Notes: generated from the sequence alone by a model not told the origin. A DNA stretch of 64,000 nt from Pedobacter sp. PF22-3 (GCF_026239555.1 NZ_JAPIVP010000011.1:62001-126000); one strand, 5' to 3'; positions 18,654-28,351 are shown, numbered from the stretch's first letter. Numbers and translations are program-made.

Positions 18654-20933
18654 ATGGCTTTTGATATAGAAATGATTAAAAAGGTGTATGCAAACTTCGG
18701 TAGCCGGGTAGAGGCTGCGCGTAAAGTTGTGGGCAGACCTTTAACGTTATCTGAAAAAATATTATACGCACACCTTTGGGATGGAGATCCAAAAAAGGCG
18801 TTTAAGCGTGGTTCTGATTATGTAGACTTTGCGCCAGACCGCGTAGCGATGCAGGATGCTACGGCGCAAATGGCTTTATTGCAGTTTATGCAGGCGGGCC
18901 GTCCACAAGTCGCAGTTCCTTCAACAGTTCACTGCGATCACCTGATTACGGCTAAAGAAGGCGCTGCTATAGATTTACCCCATGCCAAAACAGAAAGTGC
19001 CGAAGTTTTTGATTTCTTATCTTCTGTATCCAATAAATACGGTATCGGTTTCTGGAAACCAGGCGCTGGTATTATCCACCAGGTTGTTCTGGAAAACTAT
19101 GCTTTCCCAGGTGGAATGATGATTGGTACCGACTCCCATACTGTAAATGCTGGTGGTTTAGGTATGGTAGCTATTGGTGTTGGTGGCGCTGATGCCTGCG
19201 ATGTAATGGCGGGTTTACCATGGGAACTAAAATTTCCTAAATTGATTGGCGTAAAACTAACTGGTAAATTGAACGGCTGGACGGCTGCCAAAGATGTGAT
19301 TTTAAAAGTAGCTGGTATTTTAACTGTAAAAGGTGGTACCGGTGCCATTGTAGAATATTTTGGTGATGGTGCTACTTCAATGAGCTGTACAGGTAAAGGT
19401 ACCATCTGTAACATGGGTGCAGAAATAGGTGCAACCACTTCTACTTTCGGTTACGATGAAAGCATGGAGCGTTATTTACGTGCTACCGGCAGAAATGAAG
19501 TTGCTGATGAAGCAAACAAAATTGCAGCTTATCTAACCGGTGATGCTGAAGTATATGCTGATCCTGAAAACTACTTCGATCAGGTAATTGAGATCGATTT
19601 AGATACTTTAGAACCTTACTTAAATGGTCCTTTTACACCAGATTTAGCCACTCCGGTTTCGCAGATGAAAGTTGAGGCAGAGAAAAATGGCTGGCCGTTA
19701 AAAGTAGAATGGGGCTTAATTGGTTCTTGTACCAACTCTTCATACGAAGATTTATCAAGAGCAGCTTCAATCGCCAACCAGGCTATTGCAAAAGGTTTGG
19801 TAACCAAATCCGCTTTCGGTATCAACCCGGGATCTGAGCAGGTACGTTACACGGCAGATCGTGATGGTTTCTTAAAAACTTTCGAAGATTTAGATGCAAC
19901 AATCTTTACCAATGCCTGCGGACCATGTATTGGTATGTGGGATCGTACAGGTGCAGAGAAAGCAGAAAAAAACACCATTGTACACTCGTTTAACAGAAAC
20001 TTTGCTAAACGTGCTGATGGCAACCCTAATACTTTCGCTTTTGTAGCTTCACCAGAAATGGTTGCTGCAATTGCCATTTCAGGTAATTTAGGATTTAACC
20101 CATTAACGGATACTTTAACAAACGATAAAGGCGAACAGGTTAAATTAGACCCTCCTACCGGTTACGAATTGCCAACAAAAGGTTTCGCTGTAGAAGATGC
20201 AGGTTTCCAGGCTCCGGCAGCTGATGGTTCATCAGTTCAGGTTCTGGTTTCTCCAACTTCACACCGTTTACAATTGTTAGATCCGTTTACCCCATGGGAA
20301 GGCACCGATTTAAAAGGTCTAAAACTTTTAATCAAAGCCAAAGGTAAATGTACAACAGATCATATCTCGATGGCTGGTCCGTGGTTAAAATTCCGTGGTC
20401 ACCTGGATAACATCTCTAACAACATGTTAATTGGTGCGGTTAACTACTTCAACGATAAAACTGATAACGTTAAAAACGAATTAACTGGCGAATATGGCCC
20501 TGTTCCGGCTACCCAACGTGATTATAAAGCGGCTGGTTTAGGTTCAATTGTAGTGGGCGACGAAAACTATGGCGAAGGCTCATCCCGTGAGCATGCGGCC
20601 ATGGAGCCACGTCACCTGGGTGTTCGTGCGGTATTGGTAAAATCTTTTGCCCGTATCCATGAAACCAACCTTAAAAAACAAGGTATGCTGGCTTTAACTT
20701 TTACGGATAAAGATGATTACGATAAAATTTTGGAAGATGATACGATCGACATTTTAGGCTTAACCGAGTTTGCCCCTGATCAACCATTGATACTGGCATT
20801 ACACCATGCTGATGGCACTACAGAGGAGTTTGCGGTTAATCACAGCTACAATGCGCAACAAATCGATTGGTTTAAAGCTGGTGGTGCCTTAAACATCATC
20901 AGGGCTGAAGCAGCGGCTAAGGCAGCGCTTTAA
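18654..20933 (+). CDS. acn: Aconitate hydratase, mitochondrial/AcnA-like type
   Basis: Second aconitase, 759 residues, close in length to the mitochondrial enzyme. Visible features are 'GTDSHTVNAGGLGM' (about 158-171), the cluster cysteines in 'GSCTNSSYEDLS' (about 358-369) and 'NACGPCIGMWDR' (about 421-432), and the C-terminal swivel domain with 'GDENYGEGSSREHAA' carrying the catalytic Ser near 644. The domain order differs from AcnB, so the two neighbours are not a recent duplication. A terminator between them suggests independent control, but no regulatory site such as an iron-responsive element was recognised. Confidence 0.96.
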   Translation: MAFDIEMIKKVYANFGSRVEAARKVVGRPLTLSEKILYAHLWDGDPKKAFKRGSDYVDFAPDRVAMQDATAQMALLQFMQAGRPQVAVPSTVHCDHLITAKEGAAIDLPHAKTESAEVFDFLSSVSNKYGIGFWKPGAGIIHQVVLENYAFPGGMMIGTDSHTVNAGGLGMVAIGVGGADACDVMAGLPWELKFPKLIGVKLTGKLNGWTAAKDVILKVAGILTVKGGTGAIVEYFGDGATSMSCTGKGTICNMGAEIGATTSTFGYDESMERYLRATGRNEVADEANKIAAYLTGDAEVYADPENYFDQVIEIDLDTLEPYLNGPFTPDLATPVSQMKVEAEKNGWPLKVEWGLIGSCTNSSYEDLSRAASIANQAIAKGLVTKSAFGINPGSEQVRYTADRDGFLKTFEDLDATIFTNACGPCIGMWDRTGAEKAEKNTIVHSFNRNFAKRADGNPNTFAFVASPEMVAAIAISGNLGFNPLTDTLTNDKGEQVKLDPPTGYELPTKGFAVEDAGFQAPAADGSSVQVLVSPTSHRLQLLDPFTPWEGTDLKGLKLLIKAKGKCTTDHISMAGPWLKFRGHLDNISNNMLIGAVNYFNDKTDNVKNELTGEYGPVPATQRDYKAAGLGSIVVGDENYGEGSSREHAAMEPRHLGVRAVLVKSFARIHETNLKKQGMLALTFTDKDDYDKILEDDTIDILGLTEFAPDQPLILALHHADGTTEEFAVNHSYNAQQIDWFKAGGALNIIRAEAAAKAAL

Positions 20934-20972
20934 TAGTCCGAAGTCTAGAGTCGGAAGTCCGAGGTCTGGATG
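20934..20972 (+). repeat. AGTCCGAAGTC phrase repeat
   Basis: AGTCCGAAGTCTAGAGTCGG and AAGTCCGAGGTC follow the acn stop directly. The same phrase is found inside the NodB deacetylase gene at about 15050-15085. Confidence 0.6.
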
Positions 20973-20980
20973 AAAATAAA

Positions 20981-21017
20981 AAAATCCCGTTTTGTTAAAT
21001 CAGAACGGGATTTTTCG
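20981..21017 (+). terminator. Intrinsic terminator after acn
   Basis: AAAATCCCGTTTTG pairs with CAGAACGGGATTTTT (one G-T wobble) across a 6-base loop. Confidence 0.85.
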
Positions 21018-21047
21018 TTACAATTACCCATTGCACAAATTACATGA

Positions 21048-21205
21048 GAGGCGTCACCCTGAATTTATTTCAGGGTCTATATGGCAGAACATTAACCTTC
21101 TAGCCCCGGGCGTAGCGGCATCCCTAAAGCGTAGCGTAAGGATACAGCGAAGAACGGGAGAACAAGCCTTAATAGTTGCCTTTGGCCTTGCGCTTCAAAA
21201 AAACG
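21048..21205 (+). repeat. Fragment of the dispersed repeat family, with an ACCCTGAA hairpin
   Basis: ACCCTGAA / TTCAGGGT form a perfect 8-bp stem at 21056-21076. The stretch from about 21102 (TAGCCCCGGGCGTAGCGGCA, then ATCCCTAAAGCG and GAACGGGA) aligns with the minus strand of the 9.4-10.5 kb array (TAGCCGCGGGCGGAGTGGTA, ATCCCTGAAGCG, CACGGGAA), and both continue to CTT(T)AAT(C/A)GTTG and GCGCT(C/T)CAAA. It is a half-element in the inverted orientation. Confidence 0.65.
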
Positions 21206-21214
21206 AAAATCAAT

Positions 21215-21652
21215 CTACTCAAATTCATAACCACAATCGTAACAATGATGGCACTTATTGGCTTTAATCGGAGTGGTAAGCGTTAAGAAAGCAAGTATAG
21301 TAGCCCAGATGCTATATTTTTTATTCGTAGCCATCCCATAGCCCACATTAGTAGATCCACATTTCTCACAAACTGTTTTACCTTCTTCTGATTCTTGTTC
21401 ATCAGTAATTTCATCGGATGATTCAAAAGTCAAACTATTGTCTTCAGCCAGTAAAGCATTGATGGCCTCTATATCTCTTTCAAAAACAATAAGTTTAACA
21501 CCGCCAATAGCTTGATTGTAAAGTGGATTTAATGTTGCAAAATTTTCATCCGCCAGGTAACAGGCAAACCCGCTATCTTCCAATTTAGCTTTAATGATAT
21601 TGGCCTCCATCGGGTTATAATAGGTGCTGTAAACTATGGTTCTATCATTCAT
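21215..21652 (-). CDS. DUF2007 domain protein with C-terminal zinc ribbon
   Basis: A 145-residue protein. Residues 1-70 (TIVYSTYYNPMEANIIKAKL, then 'GFACYLADENF' and 'GGVKLIVFERD') match the DUF2007 'putative signal transducing' fold. After an acidic linker, four cysteines in C-x2-C (near 101-104) and C-x2-C (near 135-141) bracket a hydrophobic stretch of about 15 residues, so this may be a split zinc ribbon with a membrane-active segment. No defined function is known to me. It is transcribed alone, convergent with acn. Confidence 0.8.
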   Translation of the reverse strand: MNDRTIVYSTYYNPMEANIIKAKLEDSGFACYLADENFATLNPLYNQAIGGVKLIVFERDIEAINALLAEDNSLTFESSDEITDEQESEEGKTVCEKCGSTNVGYGMATNKKYSIWATILAFLTLTTPIKANKCHHCYDCGYEFE

Positions 21653-21701
21653 ATTTCAAACATAATAATTTATTTATTATGAAATGGAAAACGGCTGATC
21701 A

Positions 21702-23042
21702 TCAACTATATTTCAGAAATTCCTTCCACCAATAACCGGAATCTTTAATGGTACGTTCCTGGGTTTTAAAATCGTTATAAATCAGCCCAAACCTTGCTGT
21801 AAAACCCTCTGCCCATTCAAAATTATCCATTAATGTCCAGGCCATATAACCGGTAACATTTATACCTTCATTTTTAAGTTTGAGCAGTGCGCTCAGGTAA
21901 AGTTTAAAATATTCGATCCGTTCGGGGTCTTCCACCCTTTTATCACTCAATTTATCGTGATAAGCTGCACCGTTTTCGGTGATGATGATATTTTTAATGG
22001 CAGGATAGGCGGCAAACTTTTTTACAATATTGTAAAAGCTATCGGCATTAATTTCCCAACCCATAGTTGTATGTGGTTTTTTCCTGCTTTTGGCCTTCAC
22101 TTCCCAAGCCTGGATTACCGGGATAAAGGCATTGTATTTCACCGTTAACGGAAAATAGTTTTGAAGACCGATAAAATCAAAGTCGAATTTCATCCTTTCC
22201 TGCAATCGCCAGGTACCATATTCTATCTGAAATTTTTCCAACACGTCCCAATCTGCCGTAGGAAAGCCCATACCTAGTGTTGGCTCTACAAACAGACGGT
22301 TCATTAAACAATCTATCCGCTTTGCTGCCAACACATCATTATCGCTGTCGGTATAAGGAATTATTTCAGAGCAGGAATAAGTAGTCCCGATATTCGCATT
22401 GGCTACCTGGGCACGTAAAATTTTACCACCCTCTGCCTGTGCCAAAGCCGTATGTAAAATTGCCGGAAAAAAATTGCTCAAACCTGTTTTCCCCGGGGCA
22501 TGTATTCCAAGCATATAACCTAAAGAAGTATAACCAAAAGGCTCATTCAGTACGATCCAGTTTTTTACTTTATCGCCATATTCTAATGCACAGATGCTAA
22601 CAAAAGCATTAAAGGCAGCATTAATACTAAAGCTTGTCCAGCCGCCCTCATCCTCCAATGCCTGTGGTAAATCCCAGTGATATAACGTAACATAAGGTGT
22701 AATTCCATGCGTTAAACATTCATCAATAAGATTATGGTAAAAACGGATACCTTCCTGATTTACTTCTCCCCTTCCGCTGGGCAAAATCCTCGACCAGGCG
22801 ATAGAAAACCTGAATACCTTAAACCCCAAGTATTTGACAAGTGCAACATCTTCAGCATACCGATGATAAAAATCGCAGGCAGGATCTAATTTATGATTCT
22901 TCTTTATTTTGCCGCTTTTTGCCGTAAAAGTGTCCCAAATGGAAGGGCCCTTCCCGTACTGAGTTGCCGTTCCTTCTATCTGCGCTGCAGCAGTAGCTAT
23001 ACCCCACAAAAAATCCGGACCGAAATCGCTTGCCTTAATCAT
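21702..23042 (-). CDS. Glycoside hydrolase family 1 beta-glucosidase
   Basis: Retaining beta-glycosidase that cleaves beta-glucosides or related beta-linked sugars. The 446-residue (beta/alpha)8 protein opens with 'DFLWGIATAAAQIEG' (10-24). The acid/base is E167 in 'VLNEPFG' and the nucleophile is E356 in 'IITENGAA'. 'TLYHWDLPQALEDEGGW' (119-135) and 'WTLMDNFEWAEGF' near 400 also fit GH1. There is no signal peptide, so it is likely cytoplasmic. It is divergently transcribed from the secreted PKD protein with about 100 bp between starts. The exact substrate cannot be told. Confidence 0.95.
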   Translation of the reverse strand: MIKASDFGPDFLWGIATAAAQIEGTATQYGKGPSIWDTFTAKSGKIKKNHKLDPACDFYHRYAEDVALVKYLGFKVFRFSIAWSRILPSGRGEVNQEGIRFYHNLIDECLTHGITPYVTLYHWDLPQALEDEGGWTSFSINAAFNAFVSICALEYGDKVKNWIVLNEPFGYTSLGYMLGIHAPGKTGLSNFFPAILHTALAQAEGGKILRAQVANANIGTTYSCSEIIPYTDSDNDVLAAKRIDCLMNRLFVEPTLGMGFPTADWDVLEKFQIEYGTWRLQERMKFDFDFIGLQNYFPLTVKYNAFIPVIQAWEVKAKSRKKPHTTMGWEINADSFYNIVKKFAAYPAIKNIIITENGAAYHDKLSDKRVEDPERIEYFKLYLSALLKLKNEGINVTGYMAWTLMDNFEWAEGFTARFGLIYNDFKTQERTIKDSGYWWKEFLKYS

Positions 23043-23140
23043 TGTTATCGATTATTTGCCATAAGTTGCGAGTTTAATATTAACAAATCATTAACAATCA
23101 AAATGATTCGAAATAAAAACAATTTTTGATATTTTTACCT

Positions 23141-25681
23141 ATGCGCTACTCATTAATTGGTTTCCTATTGGTATTACTAAATCTTACTGCCTTAGGAAAA
23201 TTTGCACCGCCTGTTAATGATGAACTGATAAATGCCATAAATATTACCAATACCAGCGCATATTGTAGTGCAGATGCCGAATTTAACAATTTAGAAGCTA
23301 CACCGAGTAATTATAACAAATCTTTAAACTGGCCGGCTGTCGGAAAAGATGTGTGGTACAAGTTTACTGCATCTAAGTTTGATGTTAACATTTCTGTTAG
23401 TGGAAAAATTGATGCCAATAGTACAAATACCCTGATTGGCCCATTGGTGGCCTTATATTCTTTTGATGCGACAACTGGTTTTATTACAGAGCAACCGGGC
23501 ATGCAGGCCACATCAAATAATGTTGTTTCTTTATACAAGGGCGCTTTAACAGTAGGGCAAGTTTACTATATTAGGGTAAGTGCAACAAATAATGTTACTG
23601 GCACCTTTAAACTTTGTATCGATAATTATTTCCCACCAATACAGCCAGGACAGGATTGTGGAACCTTTTCGGTACTCTGCACAAAAGAGACTTTTACCCA
23701 ATTGAATGTAACCGGAGCAGGGGCAAACAATCATGAATCAGCCGGAACCTGCCTGGGTACAGAATCTAACTCCGCCTGGTATATGTTTAAGGCTTCCAAG
23801 CCTGGCGATTTTACTTTTGTTATCACACCCACGGTAACCTCAAACGATATTGACTGGATTTTTTATGATTTGGGCGTGAATGGAGATTGTAGTAAGGTAA
23901 GTAGTGCAACTGCCATACGTTGTGCAGCTGGCAGTGGTGTAGAATGTACTCCTTCTTATTATAAAACCGGCTTGAGTATGACCGAAACAGATTTAACCGA
24001 AGCCTCGGGCTGCCCTGCGGGTCAAAATGGCTTTGTTAAATATGTAGATCTCGAACAGGATCATGTTTATGCGCTACTCATCGATAATTTCTCAGGAGGG
24101 AATAATGGCTTTACTTTAGAATTCGGTGGCACTGCAGATTTTGCTGGTCCAACTGCAGAAATAGATTTTCAGAAACTAAATCCATGTACGAATAACCAGG
24201 CGTATATTTTTGAAAGCAAAGCATCGAACTTTGCCACCTTAAAATGGTCTTTTGGTGAAGGGGCAAGCCTGGCTTCGGCCACCACTGCTGGACCATTTAC
24301 AGTAACATACAGTACTCCCGGAGAGAAAATTGTGGTTTTAGAAGCCAAAGGCACAAACGGCTGTAATGTAGTTACTACGCAAACTTTTATTGTAGCTAAC
24401 ACACCAGAGAAACCTGCAATAAGCGCTTCGAAGGTTAATTTATGCCAAGGAGATGTATTAAAATTAAGTACGCCATTTTTAAATTTAGCCAGCTACCATT
24501 GGTCGGGTCCAAATGATTTTAATTCGACGAGCCAAAACCCCGAAATCCTGGCAAGCGGACCTGAAATAGTTGGTACATACAAGCTTTATGTTCAGGTTGG
24601 AGATTGTGTAAGTGAAATAAATTCCGTAGAAATTTTATCGGTTGATTTAAAACCTGAAGCAATGTTTTCGATTGAGGTGAATAATAAGTGCGAAACCGAT
24701 CAATCATTTTCATTTATCAATGCTTCTAAAAATTACACAAAACTCACCTGGGATTTTGGTCCTGGAATAAAAAGTCAGATTGCCACTAGTAACGACAGTA
24801 AAATATTGACCTTTACTGAGCCAGGACTTAAAACAATTACACTAACAGTTGAAACCAATAATGGCTGCCTATCAACTTTTAGAAAAGACATTTTAGTTGA
24901 ATTGAAGCCAGAAAAACCAGAAATAAGTATCAATCAACCCTCTTTTTGTTTAAAAGATATTATAAAACTATCTGTACCCGCGCAGGAAGGAATTATTTAT
25001 ACCTGGAGTGGGCCAAACAATTACGCTGCCACTACAAATGCCATTGAAATTCCGGTAACGGATTTTAATCTGGCAGGAGAATATCAGGTTGTATTAACAG
25101 CAGGATCTTGTAGCTCCGCCCCAGCAACTATCGTCATCCCTGACATTGCCAGAATTCCAGTGGCCAACTTTTATACAGAACCTTCTTTTAACGTAAAGTT
25201 TTCCGCTCCCGTACCCATAACATTTACCAATACATCACTTAATGGGGACTTTTATGAATGGAGTTTCGGAGACGGTTTTACCTCTTCAGCGCAAAACCCT
25301 ACCCATATTTATCAAACAGATGGAGTGTTCCGAATTACTTTAGTGGCATTTTCTAAAAACGGCTGCTCAAATGCAATCACCCAAGGCGACCTTATGATCA
25401 AAAAGAATACATCTACATTTGTTCCAAATGCATTTTCGCCAAATGGCGATGGGATTAATGATGAACTGGTTATTGGCGTAACTAACCTCAAAAAATACAG
25501 CATACAGATTTACAACCGTTTAGGCACTCAGGTTTTCTTTACCAATAATATATTTGAAAACTGGAAAGGCACTTTTAAGGGTAATGAACTGCCTGTTGGG
25601 GTGTACTATTACATCATTTCTGGCATTGACTTATCAAATAAAAATATTAAATATTCAGGTCCAATAACGTTAATGAGGTAA
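23141..25681 (+). CDS. PKD-domain protein with T9SS type B (gliding-motility-associated) C-terminal domain
   Basis: An 846-residue exported protein; ATG 23141 gives a signal peptide (MRYSLIGFLLVLLNLTALGK), better than the ATG 15 bp upstream. Two N-terminal beta-rich domains with 'VWYKFTA' and 'SAWYMFKA' motifs (about 60-310) precede a series of Ig/PKD-like repeats recognisable by 'W(S/D)FG.G' and 'PG..(K/T)IV.L...NGC' patterns (about 325-765). The C-terminal ~85 residues, 'VPNAFSPNGDGINDELVI' to 'GVYYYIISG', are the CHU_C type B sorting signal that directs type IX secretion to the surface. Ligand or partner unknown; probably an adhesin or surface binding protein. Confidence 0.92.
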   Translation: MRYSLIGFLLVLLNLTALGKFAPPVNDELINAINITNTSAYCSADAEFNNLEATPSNYNKSLNWPAVGKDVWYKFTASKFDVNISVSGKIDANSTNTLIGPLVALYSFDATTGFITEQPGMQATSNNVVSLYKGALTVGQVYYIRVSATNNVTGTFKLCIDNYFPPIQPGQDCGTFSVLCTKETFTQLNVTGAGANNHESAGTCLGTESNSAWYMFKASKPGDFTFVITPTVTSNDIDWIFYDLGVNGDCSKVSSATAIRCAAGSGVECTPSYYKTGLSMTETDLTEASGCPAGQNGFVKYVDLEQDHVYALLIDNFSGGNNGFTLEFGGTADFAGPTAEIDFQKLNPCTNNQAYIFESKASNFATLKWSFGEGASLASATTAGPFTVTYSTPGEKIVVLEAKGTNGCNVVTTQTFIVANTPEKPAISASKVNLCQGDVLKLSTPFLNLASYHWSGPNDFNSTSQNPEILASGPEIVGTYKLYVQVGDCVSEINSVEILSVDLKPEAMFSIEVNNKCETDQSFSFINASKNYTKLTWDFGPGIKSQIATSNDSKILTFTEPGLKTITLTVETNNGCLSTFRKDILVELKPEKPEISINQPSFCLKDIIKLSVPAQEGIIYTWSGPNNYAATTNAIEIPVTDFNLAGEYQVVLTAGSCSSAPATIVIPDIARIPVANFYTEPSFNVKFSAPVPITFTNTSLNGDFYEWSFGDGFTSSAQNPTHIYQTDGVFRITLVAFSKNGCSNAITQGDLMIKKNTSTFVPNAFSPNGDGINDELVIGVTNLKKYSIQIYNRLGTQVFFTNNIFENWKGTFKGNELPVGVYYYIISGIDLSNKNIKYSGPITLMR

Positions 25682-25738
25682 CTTATTAATATAGCTTAAT
25701 ATGCTATTCTATAATTTAAATGAGTTGGGCTTTTAGGA

Positions 25739-25945
25739 TGGGCTTTTAGTGCATTCTGATGTTACTACCCGACTGGTTTAAGTATTTCTTTAGTGCCAGA
25801 TGGAAACATCTGGCACCACAATTATTTTAACTAAGATACAAATTCTTTTGATTTTTAGTCGGCGTTTCAGTGCAGTCTGGTATTACCACCCGACTGGTTT
25901 AAGTATTTCTTTAGTTCCAGATGGCAATATCTGGCACCACATTAT
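25739..25945 (+). repeat. Two copies of a 121-bp repeat, each with a GNRA-tetraloop hairpin
   Basis: Each copy has 'ACCCGACTGGTTTAAG', then 'TATTTCTTTAGT', then a hairpin. Copy 1 (25793-25816) is GTGCCAGATG-GAAA-CATCTGGCAC, a perfect 10-bp stem. Copy 2 (25914-25937) is GTTCCAGATG-GCAA-TATCTGGCAC with one mismatch and one wobble. Both loops are of the GNRA type. The rest of the 25682-25954 gap is A+T-rich and shows no gene. Confidence 0.85.
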
Positions 25946-25954
25946 TATGACCTA

Positions 25955-27769
25955 TTAATCTAAAGTCAGTCCGATCTCTTTCAATAATATAGCTGCATTA
26001 AAAGTTTTACATGGACCATGTTTTAGCAAATAATCAAATCTCATTTCTCCATCGGTAATCTGGATATCAAAATGAAAATTACGGAGCGCTTCAGGATAAT
26101 CAGCAATCAGATCTGCCAATAGCAGATCATGGGTAGCAAAAAGAGCAGGTGTTTTTTCGGCAATCAGCTTTTGGATAAAAACCTTTGATCCTAAATATTT
26201 ATCACGGCTGTTGGTACCCCGAAGCATTTCATCAATCAATACAAAAGTATCTTTATCCTTCACTACATTATCCAGAATCATCTTCAACCGGTTGAGCTCT
26301 GCCTTAAAGGTCGAAGTACTTTCGTTAAGTGAATCTTTAATCCGCATATAGGTATTGATCGAAAAAACCGATAATTGCATATCACGTGCACAAACCGGCG
26401 CACCTGCATAACCCAATACCATATTAATACCCAAAGTACGCAGAAAAGTACTTTTACCGGCCATATTAGAGCCTGTTACAATATCTACAGTTGGTTTTGC
26501 CTCCACCTGAAAATCGTTATTAATCCTTACCTGCTCAAGAATAAGTGGATGACCGATGTGAGTTGTAGCCAGTTCAAATTGATTGGTAATTGTCGGAAAT
26601 ACCCAATCTGGTTGGTTATAAGCTGTTGTAGCCAGCGAAATCAGTTCTTCAAAATCACCCAGGTGATCGAGCGCAACTATTACATGTTTTGAAGATGATT
26701 TATACCAATTGTCCAGATTGATGCAGCATTTTAAATCCCAAAGTAAAAGGGCATTTAGTATGCCACCTACGATAATATTCAGTCTGGCATCAAAATTTTC
26801 GATAATCTTCGTTAAACCTTTAATTTCCTTACTCACGGGAATTTTGGAATCGAATAAACTTAATGTATAACTGCTTTTCCAATTTTGGTTTTCGGTCCAC
26901 AAAATAGCACTTGCATACCCATTTAACAGGTTCGAGCTTCCGCCAAAGCTGTAAAACACCTTATTGATTTTTGAGCCCAGCAGTACATTCCACCCGATAT
27001 GGATTATTACTAAAAGGGTTAACACTTTCCAGAAAACACTACTAACCAAAAGTGCGGCCAACACTACGGAGATAGAAATATAAGGTACCATTTTAACATA
27101 AAAACGCATAAAAGATCCTTTAACAAAACCCAACTGTTCGCCCAATTGACTTTTTAACTGTACTTTGATCTGTTCTATTTTATCAGGATCGTAACCATGA
27201 AGGTTAGCCCTAAAACTATAGGTTTCTGCTATTTTATCCGTAAGTTCTTTTATAGCTTCCTGGCGGTGTAATATCCTCTGCCTGGTTGATTTTTCTGCGA
27301 AAGTTTTAGCCAGCAGCCTGTTTCCGTTTTGGGTACTACAACGGTTAGTGAGGGCAAACAGTGATGCGGAACCGAAAATATCAAGATCTGAAGTGTAGGG
27401 ATGCTGTTCAGATTCGAAAGCCTTACCATGGTCGTATCCGTTAATCGTACCATTTAAAATATTCCATTCGTTTTGATAAACCCATAAAAGCTGTTTTTTA
27501 TAGTCGATTTCACGATCAAGCCGGCTTTGTCTGCGCACAACAACAGCGAAAGCAATTACGGGCAGCGATAAGCAAATCTGGATTAATATCCTCAGGCTGT
27601 CATCTGCCGAGCGCAGCAGCAAAACGAAAAATAAAATTTCGCCCAGAAACAAACCTATGCGTAAGAAAGAAAGCTGATCGATCAGTTTTTTTGTTTGATC
27701 TATATCTGCAGTAACCTCATTTATTTTATCCTGGTAACCGGCTATTATTTCTTGTTGTTGTTGCTGCAT
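25955..27769 (-). CDS. MutS-like ATPase with N-terminal membrane segments
   Basis: A 604-residue protein whose C-terminal third is a MutS family ABC-type ATPase: Walker A 'TGSNMAGKST' near residue 434, 'FVLIDEMLRGTNSRDK' (Walker B plus signature region) near 517, and 'ALFATHD' near 555. It lacks the mismatch-recognition domain I of true MutS. The N-terminal half has coiled-coil sequence and hydrophobic pairs (about 43-82 and 225-260) that look like transmembrane helices. This architecture recurs in Bacteroidetes and is often annotated simply as 'DNA mismatch repair protein MutS', which is doubtful here. It is monocistronic, divergent from rlmH. Confidence 0.85.
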   Translation of the reverse strand: MQQQQQEIIAGYQDKINEVTADIDQTKKLIDQLSFLRIGLFLGEILFFVLLLRSADDSLRILIQICLSLPVIAFAVVVRRQSRLDREIDYKKQLLWVYQNEWNILNGTINGYDHGKAFESEQHPYTSDLDIFGSASLFALTNRCSTQNGNRLLAKTFAEKSTRQRILHRQEAIKELTDKIAETYSFRANLHGYDPDKIEQIKVQLKSQLGEQLGFVKGSFMRFYVKMVPYISISVVLAALLVSSVFWKVLTLLVIIHIGWNVLLGSKINKVFYSFGGSSNLLNGYASAILWTENQNWKSSYTLSLFDSKIPVSKEIKGLTKIIENFDARLNIIVGGILNALLLWDLKCCINLDNWYKSSSKHVIVALDHLGDFEELISLATTAYNQPDWVFPTITNQFELATTHIGHPLILEQVRINNDFQVEAKPTVDIVTGSNMAGKSTFLRTLGINMVLGYAGAPVCARDMQLSVFSINTYMRIKDSLNESTSTFKAELNRLKMILDNVVKDKDTFVLIDEMLRGTNSRDKYLGSKVFIQKLIAEKTPALFATHDLLLADLIADYPEALRNFHFDIQITDGEMRFDYLLKHGPCKTFNAAILLKEIGLTLD

Positions 27770-27877
27770 GATTTTATTCTGTATATATTTCCGAAGGTAT
27801 CAGACCTATAGATTGTCTTTTTTGTTACAATTTCTCTAAGTTTGAATCTCGAAATCCTAAAGATAGGCAAATATTAA

Positions 27878-28351
27878 ATGAAGATTACCCTGATCGCCAT
27901 TGGCAAAACCGAAGATAAATATTTAATTGATGGAATTGATAAATACATCAACCGCCTGAAACATTATATTAATTTTATTTTTTTGGCCATACCTGATGTA
28001 AAAAACGTTAAAAACCTGAGTGAGGCGCAACAAAAAGCAAAGGAGGCAGAACTCTTACACAAACAGATCAGCAATGGTGATATGGTGATTTTACTGGATG
28101 AAAAAGGCAAAAAATATTCATCGGTTGAGTTTTCCAATTATTTAAACAAACAGATGATTGGCAGTGTTCAACATTTAATCTTTATTATTGGCGGCCCCTA
28201 CGGATTTGACGAAAGTATTTACAAAAGGGCAAATGGCTTAATTTCCCTTTCGGATATGACTTTTTCGCACCAGATGATCAGGTTATTTTTTGTGGAGCAG
28301 CTTTACCGCGGGTTTAGTATTTTAAAGGGGGAGCCTTATCACCACGCTTAG
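27878..28351 (+). CDS. rlmH: 23S rRNA (pseudouridine-1915 N3) methyltransferase RlmH
   Basis: SPOUT-class methyltransferase that modifies pseudouridine 1915 in 23S rRNA helix 69. The 157-residue length is exact for the family. 'FIIGGPYGF' (about 105-113) and the C-terminal trefoil-knot sequence 'LSDMTFSHQMIRLFFVEQLY' (about 125-144) followed by 'GEPYHHA' are diagnostic. It starts at ATG 27878, divergent from the MutS-like gene. Confidence 0.97.
   Translation: MKITLIAIGKTEDKYLIDGIDKYINRLKHYINFIFLAIPDVKNVKNLSEAQQKAKEAELLHKQISNGDMVILLDEKGKKYSSVEFSNYLNKQMIGSVQHLIFIIGGPYGFDESIYKRANGLISLSDMTFSHQMIRLFFVEQLYRGFSILKGEPYHHA

Noticed and set aside
20992..21267. 91-codon plus-strand frame after acn
   Set aside because: It runs through a terminator and the dispersed repeat fragment and overlaps the DUF2007 gene end.
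26375..26692. 105-codon plus-strand frame inside the MutS-like gene
   Set aside because: It lies wholly opposite a well-supported gene and has no independent features; other opposite-strand frames in acn, acnB, rimO and ftsY were dropped for the same reason.
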